A stretch of 64,000 bases of DNA from contig JBARZE010000038.1 in NCBI GenBank assembly GCA_049649525.1, forward strand, positions 62,001-126,000, in the 5' to 3' direction. Below are positions 17,065-26,097 of this stretch, piece by piece; the stretch's first letter is position 1; each line of letters opens with the position of its first letter. A model generated the notes under the pieces. It ran no database searches, was not told the DNA's origin, and saw only the letters and a list, made by a program, of their open reading frames with translations. Source of the DNA: JAAURB01 sp049649525. Its GTDB lineage: Bacteria; Cyanobacteriota; Cyanobacteriia; Cyanobacteriales; Microcoleaceae. Both the position numbers and the translations under genes were made by a program.

Positions 17065-18123
17065 TCAGTGTCTGCGCCTTTCTCTATCCTCAAAATTATC
17101 CTGACTCGGTAAAGACGGACGAATCCGCGCTAACTTATTAATTGCCCAGTGTGCAGTTTCAGCCACTTCTGCATCAGGGTCATCGGTTGCGCGTTGTAAC
17201 AATTGGCTCATTTGAGTAGTCAAATCATAAATGCGGCTGAGGTCTCGAATTGCATTTTTACGAACTTCCGCATTTTCGTCCTGCAAAGACAGAGATAACG
17301 CTCGGTTCATAGGCTTGAGGGTACGGGTACTAATTTCAGATAAACTCGCTAAAATCAGGCTACGTTGTTTAGAGTCAGAAGACAATAATAACTCAGCTAG
17401 GGGTTGAACGGCGCGGGAATCTCCTTGTTGTCCTAACTCCCAAATGGCTTTACTGCGGTGCGTTGGGTTAGAACCCCGTAACTCTAAAATCCACTGTTCA
17501 ATTGGGTCAAGTTTTCCATAACGAGGCGCATCTTCGACCCAAGCGACATCTGCTGTAGATTTTTGAGGTGATTTGGGTTTGTCTTGCGGTTCGGGAGTAT
17601 TGGAGTGAGCGTTTTGAGCAATATTGGGGTGGATAGGAAACTCTACAATAGAAGGATTCGGTGAGTGTTGAGGCGTTACCGAATCCAAGGGAGTTGTACT
17701 GGTTGGATTGACAAAGGGTTGCTGTAGTGGAGGGGTAGATAGATGAGTTGGATCGGAATTTGCCGGATGAATTAATGTTGAGTCTGTTTGTTCTAGAGAT
17801 GAGATATTAGGTTGATCTGAGTCTTCATCAATCTCCTCAGCAGGTCGGTTCAACAACCGCATCAGAATAAATACAGCACCGCCAGTAATCGTTACGCCGC
17901 CGACTCCAAGCAAAATTAATCCAACCGGAAAATCGGAGTTCGAGTTATCTGAGTCAGTTTCAGGCGTAGGTGGAATTGTTTCTTGTGCCAAGGTAAAACG
18001 AGATACAGCGACGAAGCCAGGGAGTTGAGTTAGCTCAGCAGCCGGATGTTGGCTCAGGTTATCCACCCAGTCGAGGGAAGTTAAGGCAGTCAGTAACAGC
18101 AGAATTAGATGATAGGGAGCCAT
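17065..18123 (-). CDS. Membrane-anchored HEAT-repeat protein
   Basis: The protein begins with a hydrophobic leader (APYHLILLLLTALTSL). After a short periplasmic-type stretch comes a transmembrane helix (VGLILLGVGGVTITGGAVFIL, about residues 67-90). A long Ser/Thr/Pro-rich linker (about 95-205) leads to a C-terminal set of HEAT/PBS-lyase-like repeats such as DSRAVQPLAELLLS and NAEVRKNAIRDLS. HEAT repeats bind other proteins; no enzyme motif is present. I chose the ATG at 18123, but a GTG at 18135 adds four residues. The gene stands alone. Its partner is unknown. Confidence 0.8.
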   Translation of the reverse strand: MAPYHLILLLLTALTSLDWVDNLSQHPAAELTQLPGFVAVSRFTLAQETIPPTPETDSDNSNSDFPVGLILLGVGGVTITGGAVFILMRLLNRPAEEIDEDSDQPNISSLEQTDSTLIHPANSDPTHLSTPPLQQPFVNPTSTTPLDSVTPQHSPNPSIVEFPIHPNIAQNAHSNTPEPQDKPKSPQKSTADVAWVEDAPRYGKLDPIEQWILELRGSNPTHRSKAIWELGQQGDSRAVQPLAELLLSSDSKQRSLILASLSEISTRTLKPMNRALSLSLQDENAEVRKNAIRDLSRIYDLTTQMSQLLQRATDDPDAEVAETAHWAINKLARIRPSLPSQDNFEDRERRRH

Positions 18124-19056
18124 AAGACTCGTCACAGTAATGGGACAGAATAGTTAGAAACAACAGCAGGGAGTTGAGGTGATTCTATCGGTTAGTGGGT
18201 ACAATTTTCAATTCAAGGATTTCAACTCATATCTCTACATTAGATTCAGTATAGAATCAGAGTGAATACCGATTGTTGTTCCACACGACTAAAATCTACT
18301 CCCTTAACTGTAGCTCTATCCTAGCTGTATTTTTCCCAGACTCGTGAGTTTTGAGAAAGTCTGCTGTGACTCAAGCGAGATCCGTTACTTATCAGTCGGA
18401 GGTAGCAGGTCTGGTTGTCACCGATAGGGTAGGATGAGAACGCAATAGCCTACTCAGTAGATAAGCTTGATATAAAGTAATTCTATCGCCGTTATAAATG
18501 TCGGTGTGATGATCTAAATGATTGAAAGTAGAGTTTAAGCTCTCTTGATTGCTATTGTGTTTTGTGAGTGTGTTGGAAGTCATACCAGTTACTCCATCGT
18601 TATTAGTTCGTACTATTGTTAAGGTTGTCACGTTAATTGTTATTATTCGTATCTTTCAACAGGTCAAAAAAATACCCAACAAAGTGGGAACAAAGAAGCG
18701 TTTAATCTTTGTTAATTGACCCAATGCAGCCTGATATTCGTCTAGATGCCTGTAAGTTTTGTGACAATACCAAAGAAATCAGGATTTCATAGATATGATT
18801 AATTCTTAATTTCCTAAAACATTCTCATCCACCTCGACGGTAAAACTGCTCTGATGCTCAGTGACAACCTAACTCTTGTTATATCAGATGAAAGTGTGAA
18901 AAGGAATGAAAAGTAGGTAAAGATTGTGTAAAAATTGGACTGAATTCTGCAAGACTGGGGGAGGCATTGAGGTGTTGATACAGACAATATCACTCAAAAT
19001 AGTTTGCTTTAGGACTCTAAACTACTACAATTAGGAAAAATATTTTCAGTTCAACT
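18124..19056. other. Long intergenic region, 933 bp
   Basis: The spacer between the HEAT gene and psiE contains one doubtful minus-strand frame (18392-18631, listed separately) and nested inverted repeats at 18662-18721. The remainder is AT-rich without recognisable genes. Confidence 0.5.
18392..18631 (-). CDS. Doubtful small hypothetical protein, 79 aa
   Basis: This frame opens with GTG and encodes a polar protein rich in Asn, Thr, His and Ser with a short C-terminal LYQAYLLSRLLRS helix. It has no recognisable domain and no clear ribosome-binding site. An internal ATG at codon 17 is an alternative start. It is isolated in a 930-base spacer, downstream of nested inverted repeats (18662-18721) that could be its leader. 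It may be a young or lineage-specific gene, or chance. Confidence 0.3.
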   Translation of the reverse strand: MTTLTIVRTNNDGVTGMTSNTLTKHNSNQESLNSTFNHLDHHTDIYNGDRITLYQAYLLSRLLRSHPTLSVTTRPATSD

Positions 19057-19515
19057 ATGGGACGGTTCCGTAAGATATTGCGTCATATAAAAACCCGGTG
19101 TGCGGATGAAGAATTTATCCTATTTCTGGAACAGATTCAAGTAGTTATTTCTAAAGTTCTCTCCTTAGCAATGGTGGTGCTGATTATCATTGCCTGCTGT
19201 CATTTAATTATTTATCTGGCTAAAGAACTAATATTTAATCAAACTTTACTGTTAAAAAATACCTTATTTGAGCTATTTGGATTATTTCTAAATATTTTGA
19301 TCGCCCTAGAGTTGCTAGAAAATATCTCAGCCTATCTCAGAAAGCACATTATTCAAGTAGAATTAGTGATTGTAACTTCTTTAATTGCGGTCGCTCGTAA
19401 GATTATTTTATTTGATTTAGATAAAAAATCAGCATGGGATCTAATGTCTTTGGGAGTTGCATTGATCGCGTTATCGAGTAGTTATTGGATTATCCGGAAA
19501 ACCACCGAACGTTAA
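19057..19515 (+). CDS. Phosphate-starvation-inducible PsiE-like membrane protein
   Basis: This 152-residue protein has four hydrophobic segments. Family-like stretches are LELLENISAYLRKHIIQVELVIVTSLIAVARKIILFD and the C-terminal LGVALIALSSSYWII. These match the PsiE family, whose E. coli member is induced by phosphate starvation and has no defined biochemical role. In cyanobacteria the link to phosphate is unproven, and no Pho box is obvious upstream. It lies six bases ahead of the narM-like gene on the same strand, so the two are very probably co-transcribed. Confidence 0.85.
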   Translation: MGRFRKILRHIKTRCADEEFILFLEQIQVVISKVLSLAMVVLIIIACCHLIIYLAKELIFNQTLLLKNTLFELFGLFLNILIALELLENISAYLRKHIIQVELVIVTSLIAVARKIILFDLDKKSAWDLMSLGVALIALSSSYWIIRKTTER

Positions 19516-19521
19516 GGAACT

Positions 19522-19992
19522 ATGAACGATTTATTTTTTGACTTTGAAGCGGATTTTGTTTCATCATTACACTGTATTCCGATGGTTGTTCGTTACAAAC
19601 TCGATACTTGTGGAGTTAAGCTGAAACTAGCTCACTGGAATCAGTTTGACTCCGTTACCCGACATCAGTTAGTCGCACAACCTGTGGAAAACTCAACGGA
19701 TATAAACGCTTATCGTCAACTGCTTTATACGACTGTCAAACAATATTCAGACATTCCTTTAAAAGATTTACCCATCGATCCCAATCCACCCTGGACAAAT
19801 GATATTGTTGTCCCCGATTCTGTTGAGCAGAAAGCCGGAGAAATGGGAGTCAAGATTAATTCTAGCCAATGGAAAAAATTAACCCCTTTACAACGATTTG
19901 CCCTGATTAAACTGAGCCGACCGAGTCATGAAAATAAAAACTTTTTACCCGCTTTGCGAGAATTTGATTTATTAGATATAAACCACTCATAA
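19522..19992 (+). CDS. narM: Nitrate reductase-associated protein (NarM-like)
   Basis: This 156-residue soluble protein matches the cyanobacterial nitrate-reductase-associated family. The signature opening is FDFEADFVSSLHCIPMVVRYKLDTCGVKLKL. The middle DINAYRQLLYTTV segment and the LTPLQRFALIKLSRPSHENKNFLPALREF end are also diagnostic. NarM is reported to be needed for nitrate reductase (NarB) activity, probably in its maturation. No narB, nrt or molybdenum-cofactor genes lie in the window, so here the gene is separated from its functional partners. The ATG lies six bases after the psiE-like stop, implying an operon. Confidence 0.88.
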   Translation: MNDLFFDFEADFVSSLHCIPMVVRYKLDTCGVKLKLAHWNQFDSVTRHQLVAQPVENSTDINAYRQLLYTTVKQYSDIPLKDLPIDPNPPWTNDIVVPDSVEQKAGEMGVKINSSQWKKLTPLQRFALIKLSRPSHENKNFLPALREFDLLDINHS

Positions 19993-20182
19993 GCTCTGAA
20001 TAATATCACAAATACAATCTGGGATCAATCTATCCCTGGTAATTATTGACAAATAAGTAAGAGGGGAGAGATTCAAGACATTTAAAGAATCGAAATATTA
20101 AATTGTTTTTGCCAAGAATCGAAAAAATTCTGATACACTATTTTTAGGGATATAAAATGTTCAATAATAAAATCTGAAGTAC

Positions 20183-20563
20183 ATGTTGTTTTCCATCAGT
20201 GAAAAAAAATTTACAAAAGAGGTATTAGAGTCAAAAATTCCTGTACTGGTTCATTTCTGGGCTCCTTGGTGTGGACTGTGCCGATTAATTGTTCCGCAGT
20301 TATGTCAATTTCAAATGGACTGGCCCGATCAAATTAAACTTGTTGGGGTCAATGCGGATCAAAGTCTGAAGCTAGCTAGTACTTATCGACTCCAAACTTT
20401 ACCCACTTTAATGATATTTGAGGGTGGGTCTGTAGTCCTTCGCCTTGAGCATTTTCAGGGACGTGAAGACCTTAAACGCACCCTGAATGAGTTCATGTTG
20501 AGCTATCAAGCTCAGGGACACAGTACACTGTCTTTACCCACTCAAGAGTATCTGACTCTATAA
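20183..20563 (+). CDS. Thioredoxin-family protein with a WCGLC active site
   Basis: This single thioredoxin domain of 126 residues should be a cytosolic dithiol-disulfide exchange protein. The active site is WAPWCGLC (Cys30, Cys33). The residue between the cysteines is Leu instead of the Pro of classical thioredoxins, which should change redox potential or partner choice. The cis-proline loop LQTLPTLMIFEGG is intact. A 15-residue tail (QGHSTLSLPTQEYLTL) extends past the usual fold. It stands alone and ends at a good terminator at 20588-20626. It resembles the divergent thioredoxin types of cyanobacteria, but I cannot fix the class. Confidence 0.9.
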   Translation: MLFSISEKKFTKEVLESKIPVLVHFWAPWCGLCRLIVPQLCQFQMDWPDQIKLVGVNADQSLKLASTYRLQTLPTLMIFEGGSVVLRLEHFQGREDLKRTLNEFMLSYQAQGHSTLSLPTQEYLTL

Positions 20564-20587
20564 GCGTAATAGACATTGTTATTGAGT

Positions 20588-20626
20588 AGAGATGCTTACT
20601 ATCTGTTGAAGTGAGCGTCTCTTTCT
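20588..20626 (+). terminator. Rho-independent terminator after the thioredoxin gene
   Basis: AGAGATGCTTACT and AGTGAGCGTCTCT form a 13-bp stem with two G-U pairs and a nine-base loop, followed by TTCT. It starts 25 bases after the stop codon. Confidence 0.75.
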
Positions 20627-20650
20627 ATCAATAATGGAGCAAGAGGACTC

Positions 20651-20676
20651 CCGTTAGATTGCGAAGCAATTAGCGG
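20651..20676. repeat. Left-end hairpin of the tnpB-only insertion sequence
   Basis: CCGTTAGATTGC and GCAATTAGCGG form an imperfect hairpin and are followed by TGAGA. The hairpin arm plus flank (TTAGCGGTGAGA) recurs at the right end (22047-22058). Paired subterminal palindromes are the end structures of IS200/IS605-family elements. Confidence 0.7.
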
Positions 20677-20775
20677 TGAGATGAATTGCGACCAAACAAA
20701 AAACAAGTATCTTCGTTGATATACATGACTCTAACTGAATGCCACACTCAGATAGAATTATGTTATTATTCCAGT

Positions 20776-22015
20776 ATGCTAACACTAACCTACGAGTACA
20801 AGCTAGTCCCCTCTCAAGAACAGATTGCCATCATTGAAAATATGCTGGTGGTCTGTAGAAGGGTGTGGAACTACGCCTTGAGAGAGCGAAAGGACTGGAT
20901 TAATAGTAGGAAGTGTGCTGTGAATTCTTGTTCATTGCAACAAGAGTAGATTATTCCGGCAGATGCCCCATACCCGAACTACAATGTACAAGCCGCTAAC
21001 TTGACGAAAGCGAAGAAAACCAACCCTGAACTTAAATCAGTAAATGCTCAAGTCTTACAGCAAGTTCTTAAGACTTTAGAGAGAGCATTTAACAACATGA
21101 AAGAAATTGGTTATGGGTTTCCTCGCTTCAAGAACAAATACAGAATGCGGTCGTTCGTTTTTCCTCAGTTTAAGAGTAATCCAGTTTCAAATAATTGGAT
21201 AAAGCTTCCTCAAGTCGGATTAGTTCGGATGAGATTATCTCGTCCGATTCCAGAAGGGTTTAAGCTGAAACAGGCATATGATTGTTAGACGAGCCAGTGG
21301 GTATTTTGCAATGTTATCTTTGCAAAGCTCTGTAAGTGTATCAGATACTCCGGCTCATGGGCATCCGCTAGGGATTGATGTTGGACTCGATAAATTCTTG
21401 GCAACGTCTGATGGTGAGTTGATTGAACGTCCAAAGTTTTTAAGTAAGCTACATAGCGAGTTGAAATTACTGCAACGTAGGCTTAAATTAAAAGCTCATA
21501 GTTCAACAAATAGACATAAACTCAACCTGAAGATAGCGCGACTTCACCAGAAAATATCAGATACCCGAAAAGATTTTCACTTTAAACTAGCTCATCATCT
21601 GTGCGACCAAGCCGGAATGATATTTGTTGAAGACTTAGACTTTAAAACCTGGGCAAAAGGAATGTTAGGTAAACATACTTTAGATGCAGGGTTCGGTCAG
21701 TTCTTTAATATATTGGCTTGGGTGTGCTGGAAACGAGGGGTATATTTTGGCAAGGTTGACTACAGATACACCAGTCAAATTTGTCCGAATTGTGGAGCGC
21801 ATACAGGAAAGAAAGACCTGTCTGAGCGTATTCATAAATGCCCTGAATGCCAGTACGAAATCAACCGTGATGTTGCGGCAGCAAAAGTGATTTGTAATCG
21901 AGGTATCGCTGCGGTCGGGCAGGTCGTGGCAGAACAAATTGACTGTCTAGGCGTACTGTCGGGGACTGGAAACAGTCTAGATAAGTGCCGTTCAAGCAGT
22001 AAATCCAAACTGTGA
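20776..22015 (+). pseudogene. tnpB: tnpB (IS200/IS605 OrfB, RNA-guided nuclease) with a nonsense and a frameshift mutation
   Basis: The N-terminal part (LTYEYKLVPSQEQ) starts at the ATG at 20776. Reading continues in frame past a TAG at 20947-20949 (CSLQQE-stop-IIPADAPYPNYNVQAAN), where intact relatives usually have Tyr. A one-base insertion at about 21277 then shifts KQA into a new frame that resumes as IVRRASGYFAMLSLQ. The RuvC-like catalytic residues remain: Asp in GIDVGLDKF, Glu in FVEDLDF and Asp in NRDVAAAK. So does the zinc ribbon CPNC/CPEC. Intact TnpB is an omega-RNA-guided endonuclease; this copy should not make a full protein. No tnpA is present, so it is of the IS1341 (tnpB-only) type. 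Confidence 0.9.
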
Positions 22016-22029
22016 GGTTTGGGAATCTC

Positions 22030-22053
22030 CCGCTAGAATCTTTGATTTAGCGG
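22030..22053. repeat. Right-end hairpin of the tnpB element, possible omega-RNA 3' part
   Basis: CCGCTA and TAGCGG pair with additional AAT/ATT pairs around a short loop, 15 bases after the tnpB stop codon, and GGTGAGA-type sequence follows. In active elements the guide RNA derives from the tnpB 3' end and right end, so this hairpin would lie in it. Confidence 0.65.
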
Positions 22054-22073
22054 TGAGAGGATGTCAAATTTGT

Positions 22074-23897
22074 TTATGCCCCTAACATTTGTAACTGATA
22101 CAAGCTTGCGTATACGCCTTGTTGTGCTAATAATTCTTCGTGGCTACCCGATTCTACAATTTCCCCACGCTTCAAGACTAAAATTCGATCGACATTTCTA
22201 ATGGTCGAAAGGCGATGAGCGATAATAATAGCTGTGCGATTTTCTAAGAGTCGATCTAAAGCATCTTGAATGAGTGCTTCTGTGCGTACATCCAAATTCG
22301 CTGTTGCTTCATCTAAAACCAAAATTTTGGGATCGCGAATGGCAACCCGTGCAAACGCTAAGAGTTGTTTCTGACCCACAGAAAGATTAGTTCCTCGCTC
22401 TCGCAGTTCAGTATCATAACCTTGGGGTAATTCTTCAATAAACTGCGCCACGTTTGTTTGTTGAGCCGCTAATCTAATTTTTGGCTCTGGGTAAGTTTCC
22501 CCCAAAGTAATATTACTTCTAACATCTCCAGCAAATAGAAATCCATCCTGTAAAATTACTCCAATGTGTCTTCTCAGTTCAGCTTGTGGTAAATCTTTAA
22601 TATTAATCCCATCGACTAAAATTTGGCCTTGACTGGCTTCATATAGACGACATAATAACCGAATAATTGAAGTTTTCCCCGCTCCTGTTGGCCCCACTAA
22701 TGCGACTTTTTCACCGGGACGAATCGTAAAATTGAGATCTTTTAAAACATACTCATTTTTCTTATATGAAAATGAAACATCATCAAAAATAATCTCTCCA
22801 TTTTTATGTGATGCTTGCTGTTTAAATTGTCGTCGTTTTGACTGTTCAGGATCTTGAATATCAATCGATTCATTTAAAATATTACTAATCCGTTCAACCG
22901 CCGTAAAACCCGCTTGTATAGCGGTAAATTTTTCCGCAAATTGCCGCAGGGGATCAAATAAACGCTGAGCAAATAAAATAAATGTAGACAGGGTTCCGAA
23001 GCTAATCGTTTCCGCCATCACTTGCTGACCACCTAACCATAAAACAGCCGCGATCGCCACAAGTGAAATCCATTCTAAGGTAGCAGAAACGGCAGAATCA
23101 TAAAAGATGGTTTTATCCAGTTGATCAATATAGCTTTGGTTCTTGGCCCGAAACAGTTCAGCATTAAATTGTTCTCGGCGAAACAGTTGAACAATACTAA
23201 TTCCGACTAAATTTTCTTGCAATTGAGAATTGAGGTTAGATAGTTCCTCCCGAGCGCTATAATTAGCCACCCGATACTGTTGCTGAAAATAAATAATTAA
23301 TGCTGTCACAGGTATCATAGCCAGCACTAACATAGTTGCCATTTTCCACTCAATGGTGAACATGGTAATGGCAATCACAAGAATAGAAAATAAATCCCCC
23401 ACAATACCAATCGCTCCGGTGGAAAATACATCACCCAAAGCATTTACATCACTGGTTAAGCGAGTAATTAATCGACCCACAGGTGTTCGATCAAAAAATC
23501 GCATCGCCAAAGAAGTGACATGATCAAATAAATCATCTCGAATATCGGCGGTAATTTTTTGACCGACTTTTTGCACTAAATAACCTTGCATCGACTGTAA
23601 AGCTAATCGCAGCATAATTGTGATTAACAACAATATCGCTAGGATATTTAGTCCTCTCGACAAAGACATATTTTGCAAAAAGGCATAAGTCTGTTCTTGG
23701 CGCACCAGAGAAATAGTTTGACCAATTAATATCGGTTGAACCGCGCCGGACAATGCTAATGGAATTAAGAGGATAAATGAAACAATTAGTACACCTTGAC
23801 TGCGTTTTGCGTATCTTCCTAAGCGTAAAAAGAGTCGCCAGTCAGTCACTTGAGGACGTTGTTCACGAGAGTAAGTTTGAGGGGATGAGCCTGCCAT
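22074..23897 (-). CDS. ABC exporter (fused permease/ATPase, MsbA/MDR type)
   Basis: This 607-residue half-transporter has six transmembrane segments in the N-terminal 330 residues. The ATPase domain carries Walker A VGPTGAGKTS, signature NLSVGQKQLL, Walker B ILVLDEATAN and the switch AHRLST. The signature has Val in place of the usual second Gly (LSVGQ), a variant seen in one bacterial exporter subgroup. As a homodimer it would export a lipid, peptide or drug-like molecule, but the substrate is not predictable. Two minus-strand FHA genes lie upstream, with 162 bases between. A decayed insertion sequence lies just downstream. Confidence 0.93.
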   Translation of the reverse strand: MAGSSPQTYSREQRPQVTDWRLFLRLGRYAKRSQGVLIVSFILLIPLALSGAVQPILIGQTISLVRQEQTYAFLQNMSLSRGLNILAILLLITIMLRLALQSMQGYLVQKVGQKITADIRDDLFDHVTSLAMRFFDRTPVGRLITRLTSDVNALGDVFSTGAIGIVGDLFSILVIAITMFTIEWKMATMLVLAMIPVTALIIYFQQQYRVANYSAREELSNLNSQLQENLVGISIVQLFRREQFNAELFRAKNQSYIDQLDKTIFYDSAVSATLEWISLVAIAAVLWLGGQQVMAETISFGTLSTFILFAQRLFDPLRQFAEKFTAIQAGFTAVERISNILNESIDIQDPEQSKRRQFKQQASHKNGEIIFDDVSFSYKKNEYVLKDLNFTIRPGEKVALVGPTGAGKTSIIRLLCRLYEASQGQILVDGINIKDLPQAELRRHIGVILQDGFLFAGDVRSNITLGETYPEPKIRLAAQQTNVAQFIEELPQGYDTELRERGTNLSVGQKQLLAFARVAIRDPKILVLDEATANLDVRTEALIQDALDRLLENRTAIIIAHRLSTIRNVDRILVLKRGEIVESGSHEELLAQQGVYASLYQLQMLGA

Positions 23898-24059
23898 TTA
23901 ATAAGGGAGAATTGAGTTTTGCGTCTGGTAAAAATGTAGTGTTTTTTAATTTAACATTTCCCGATTCGCTCTGGTGCTACAAATATTGAACTTTGGGGAG
24001 ATTTTGCCAACCCCACAGAGAAACCACTCCCTACTCCCCACACCCTGAACAATATACAA

Positions 24060-26084
24060 TTACTCCGGAGATTGATTTTTCGCCCATTTTAACCATTGAC
24101 GGATGGAACGATAAATTCCCAAAGACTGTAACCCCGGCGCGCACACTCGAATTAAACTATATACCGACTGTAACGCTGCATATTGCAAGCCTAAAAAGCT
24201 ATCGACAGGGGCATAGGAGCCGCCTAGCGTAATGGCACCTGAACTATACATCCGACCTCGAATTTCAGCCGGAGGGGGCTCAGAAGTGGATTGATTGCCG
24301 CTAGAGAGGCTTGTGGTTGTAGAGCGCATTTCTGCCAATTCAAAATCAGACTGAGTGCTTAAACGTCCCAGGGAATTGAGCGGGAGATTATAATGAGTGA
24401 CTAAATCTTTTAATAGAGGACTGGCCTGAACATCAGCATCTAACCCGGTTGCATCAATAATAAAGTCAGCACCCAGACGCAATTGAGCATCAATGCCTTG
24501 TTCTCGGATTAGGGTTAAAGTGTGTTGATGCGGATGAGGTTCAACTGCTTCAACTGTACCAAAAATAATCCGATACCACCCTTGTTGTAAGCCTTGATCG
24601 ACGATATCGCGCCAATCTTGCCGATCGGCAGTAGTTGTACCTCCCCACGTTTCTAGCAATGGTAGTCGTTGTTTCTGACTGGCGGTTTCTAATTTGTGTT
24701 TCAGTTCCCCGCCCCAACAGGCTTTGGGCCAATTAAACGGCTGAAATTCAAAGTGATTTTCTACCCGTCGCCGAGCTGCACCCGAGTGATGTCCCTCCGC
24801 TTTGGGCGATCGCATTAAATGGACAATTTCAATCGTAGAATTGCGTTTACGGGCTTGATACAACCGTTGCAGAATGCGAGAAGCGACAATTCCTCGACCG
24901 CGCAGGATGACAGTACCGCCTTTTTTTTCGAGATAATCATAAACGTGTTGGTGATTTTCGTAGGCATTGACAACCGATTTAAAATCTTTTGTTTTGTCTC
25001 GATAGGCTTGTAAATCGGGTAAAAATTGAATGGCTGGATATCCTGTTGCCAGGTGAACATATTGGGCAATTAAATAGCCATGTTCTCGATGTTGGGTGCT
25101 AGAAAAGGAAATTGCGATCGCATAGCGTCCATCGTTGGTTTTACGAATGCCACGCACTCTACCATATTGATAAATTTTATCCCAATTAATGCGTTGGGCT
25201 TCCCGGTCAATGGCGGCGAATACATCAGTAGATCGGGGGGTATAAGTTGGGGCAAATGTCGGTTCGGCGAATACCTGCCACAATAGCTTTAAAGCTGGGT
25301 GGAACTGTTTTTTTTGTAAAAGTGTCCAAGCTTCTCGCAACGCATAACTGGGCCATCCCCAGAGGTTATCTGGACAAGAATCTGAATTGGATCGCAAACG
25401 TTCATGAGGAGGGATTTGGGAATGTTCACACAGTCGTTGATAGCGTCCGTAAGGTTGACTTTCTAAACCCAAAGCGATGATTTGATTGGGTTTGACACCA
25501 CAAATTCGCAGGATATCGACCCAGATAAAACTGCCTAAACCTGCCCCAATGGTCAGATAATCAATTTCATTAACAGGCAGTCCGGTATCATCCAAGGTTT
25601 GGCGAGATAGCTGAAAAGCATGACGAAATTCCGGCGGAGGAAAGCTATCGCGTACTTTTTGGACTGCTGCGGGTGCGGGAGTTTCAGGATCGGGTAAATC
25701 GGTTTTGGGATTGAAAAAGATACTAGAATTTGAGGAAGAATTGGCCAGGTGGGTTCCGTGAGTAATGAAAGAAACCATCACTTTGTAGCGGTCAATTTGC
25801 AGTGTATCCCCATCTGCTATGATTGTCCGCGTTTGGCGTATTCCATTGATAAACGTGCCATTACGACTACCAATATCTGTCACCACCAGATGCTGATTTT
25901 CTTGGGTAATCATGGCATGAAAGCGAGAAACACGACTCCCTTGGAAAACAATTCGAGACGTGCGATCGCCTTCAATCACCCCAGGCATTCGGTCAAAGGA
26001 TCGTCCAAAAGTAACAGGCGGTGTTAAAACAGGGGTACGCCAGTCACCGGTTGCGGGATCTTGCCAACTCAGACGGATTTGCAT
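24060..26084 (-). CDS. FHA domain fused to an FAD/NAD(P)-binding oxidoreductase
   Basis: The N-terminal 107 residues form a forkhead-associated domain, a phosphothreonine-binding fold. They show GRSFDR, SRVSRFHAMI and DIGSRNGTFINGIRQT. A linker of about 65 residues leads to a flavoprotein-like region of about 500 residues. Its first nucleotide loop is GAGLGS (about 180-185), with a second Rossmann-like stretch at GTVILRGRGIVASRI and DFIIDATGLDADVQ near the end. The layout recalls lysine/ornithine N-monooxygenase-like flavoproteins, but no substrate can be inferred. I place the start at the ATG at 26084, 13 bases after the upstream FHA gene; a longer frame to 26129 would overlap that gene. Confidence 0.85.
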   Translation of the reverse strand: MQIRLSWQDPATGDWRTPVLTPPVTFGRSFDRMPGVIEGDRTSRIVFQGSRVSRFHAMITQENQHLVVTDIGSRNGTFINGIRQTRTIIADGDTLQIDRYKVMVSFITHGTHLANSSSNSSIFFNPKTDLPDPETPAPAAVQKVRDSFPPPEFRHAFQLSRQTLDDTGLPVNEIDYLTIGAGLGSFIWVDILRICGVKPNQIIALGLESQPYGRYQRLCEHSQIPPHERLRSNSDSCPDNLWGWPSYALREAWTLLQKKQFHPALKLLWQVFAEPTFAPTYTPRSTDVFAAIDREAQRINWDKIYQYGRVRGIRKTNDGRYAIAISFSSTQHREHGYLIAQYVHLATGYPAIQFLPDLQAYRDKTKDFKSVVNAYENHQHVYDYLEKKGGTVILRGRGIVASRILQRLYQARKRNSTIEIVHLMRSPKAEGHHSGAARRRVENHFEFQPFNWPKACWGGELKHKLETASQKQRLPLLETWGGTTTADRQDWRDIVDQGLQQGWYRIIFGTVEAVEPHPHQHTLTLIREQGIDAQLRLGADFIIDATGLDADVQASPLLKDLVTHYNLPLNSLGRLSTQSDFELAEMRSTTTSLSSGNQSTSEPPPAEIRGRMYSSGAITLGGSYAPVDSFLGLQYAALQSVYSLIRVCAPGLQSLGIYRSIRQWLKWAKNQSPE

Positions 26085-26097
26085 GATTGATGTGCAG

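Larger units (their letters stand above)
20644..22060. mobile_element. Decayed IS1341-type (IS200/IS605 family) element
   Basis: The element comprises the left hairpin (20651-20676), a broken tnpB and a right hairpin (22030-22053), all within about 1.4 kb. It is inserted between the thioredoxin and ABC-exporter genes. The exact ends are uncertain because this family makes no terminal inverted repeats or target duplications. It lacks a transposase gene, so it would need TnpA in trans. Confidence 0.75.
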
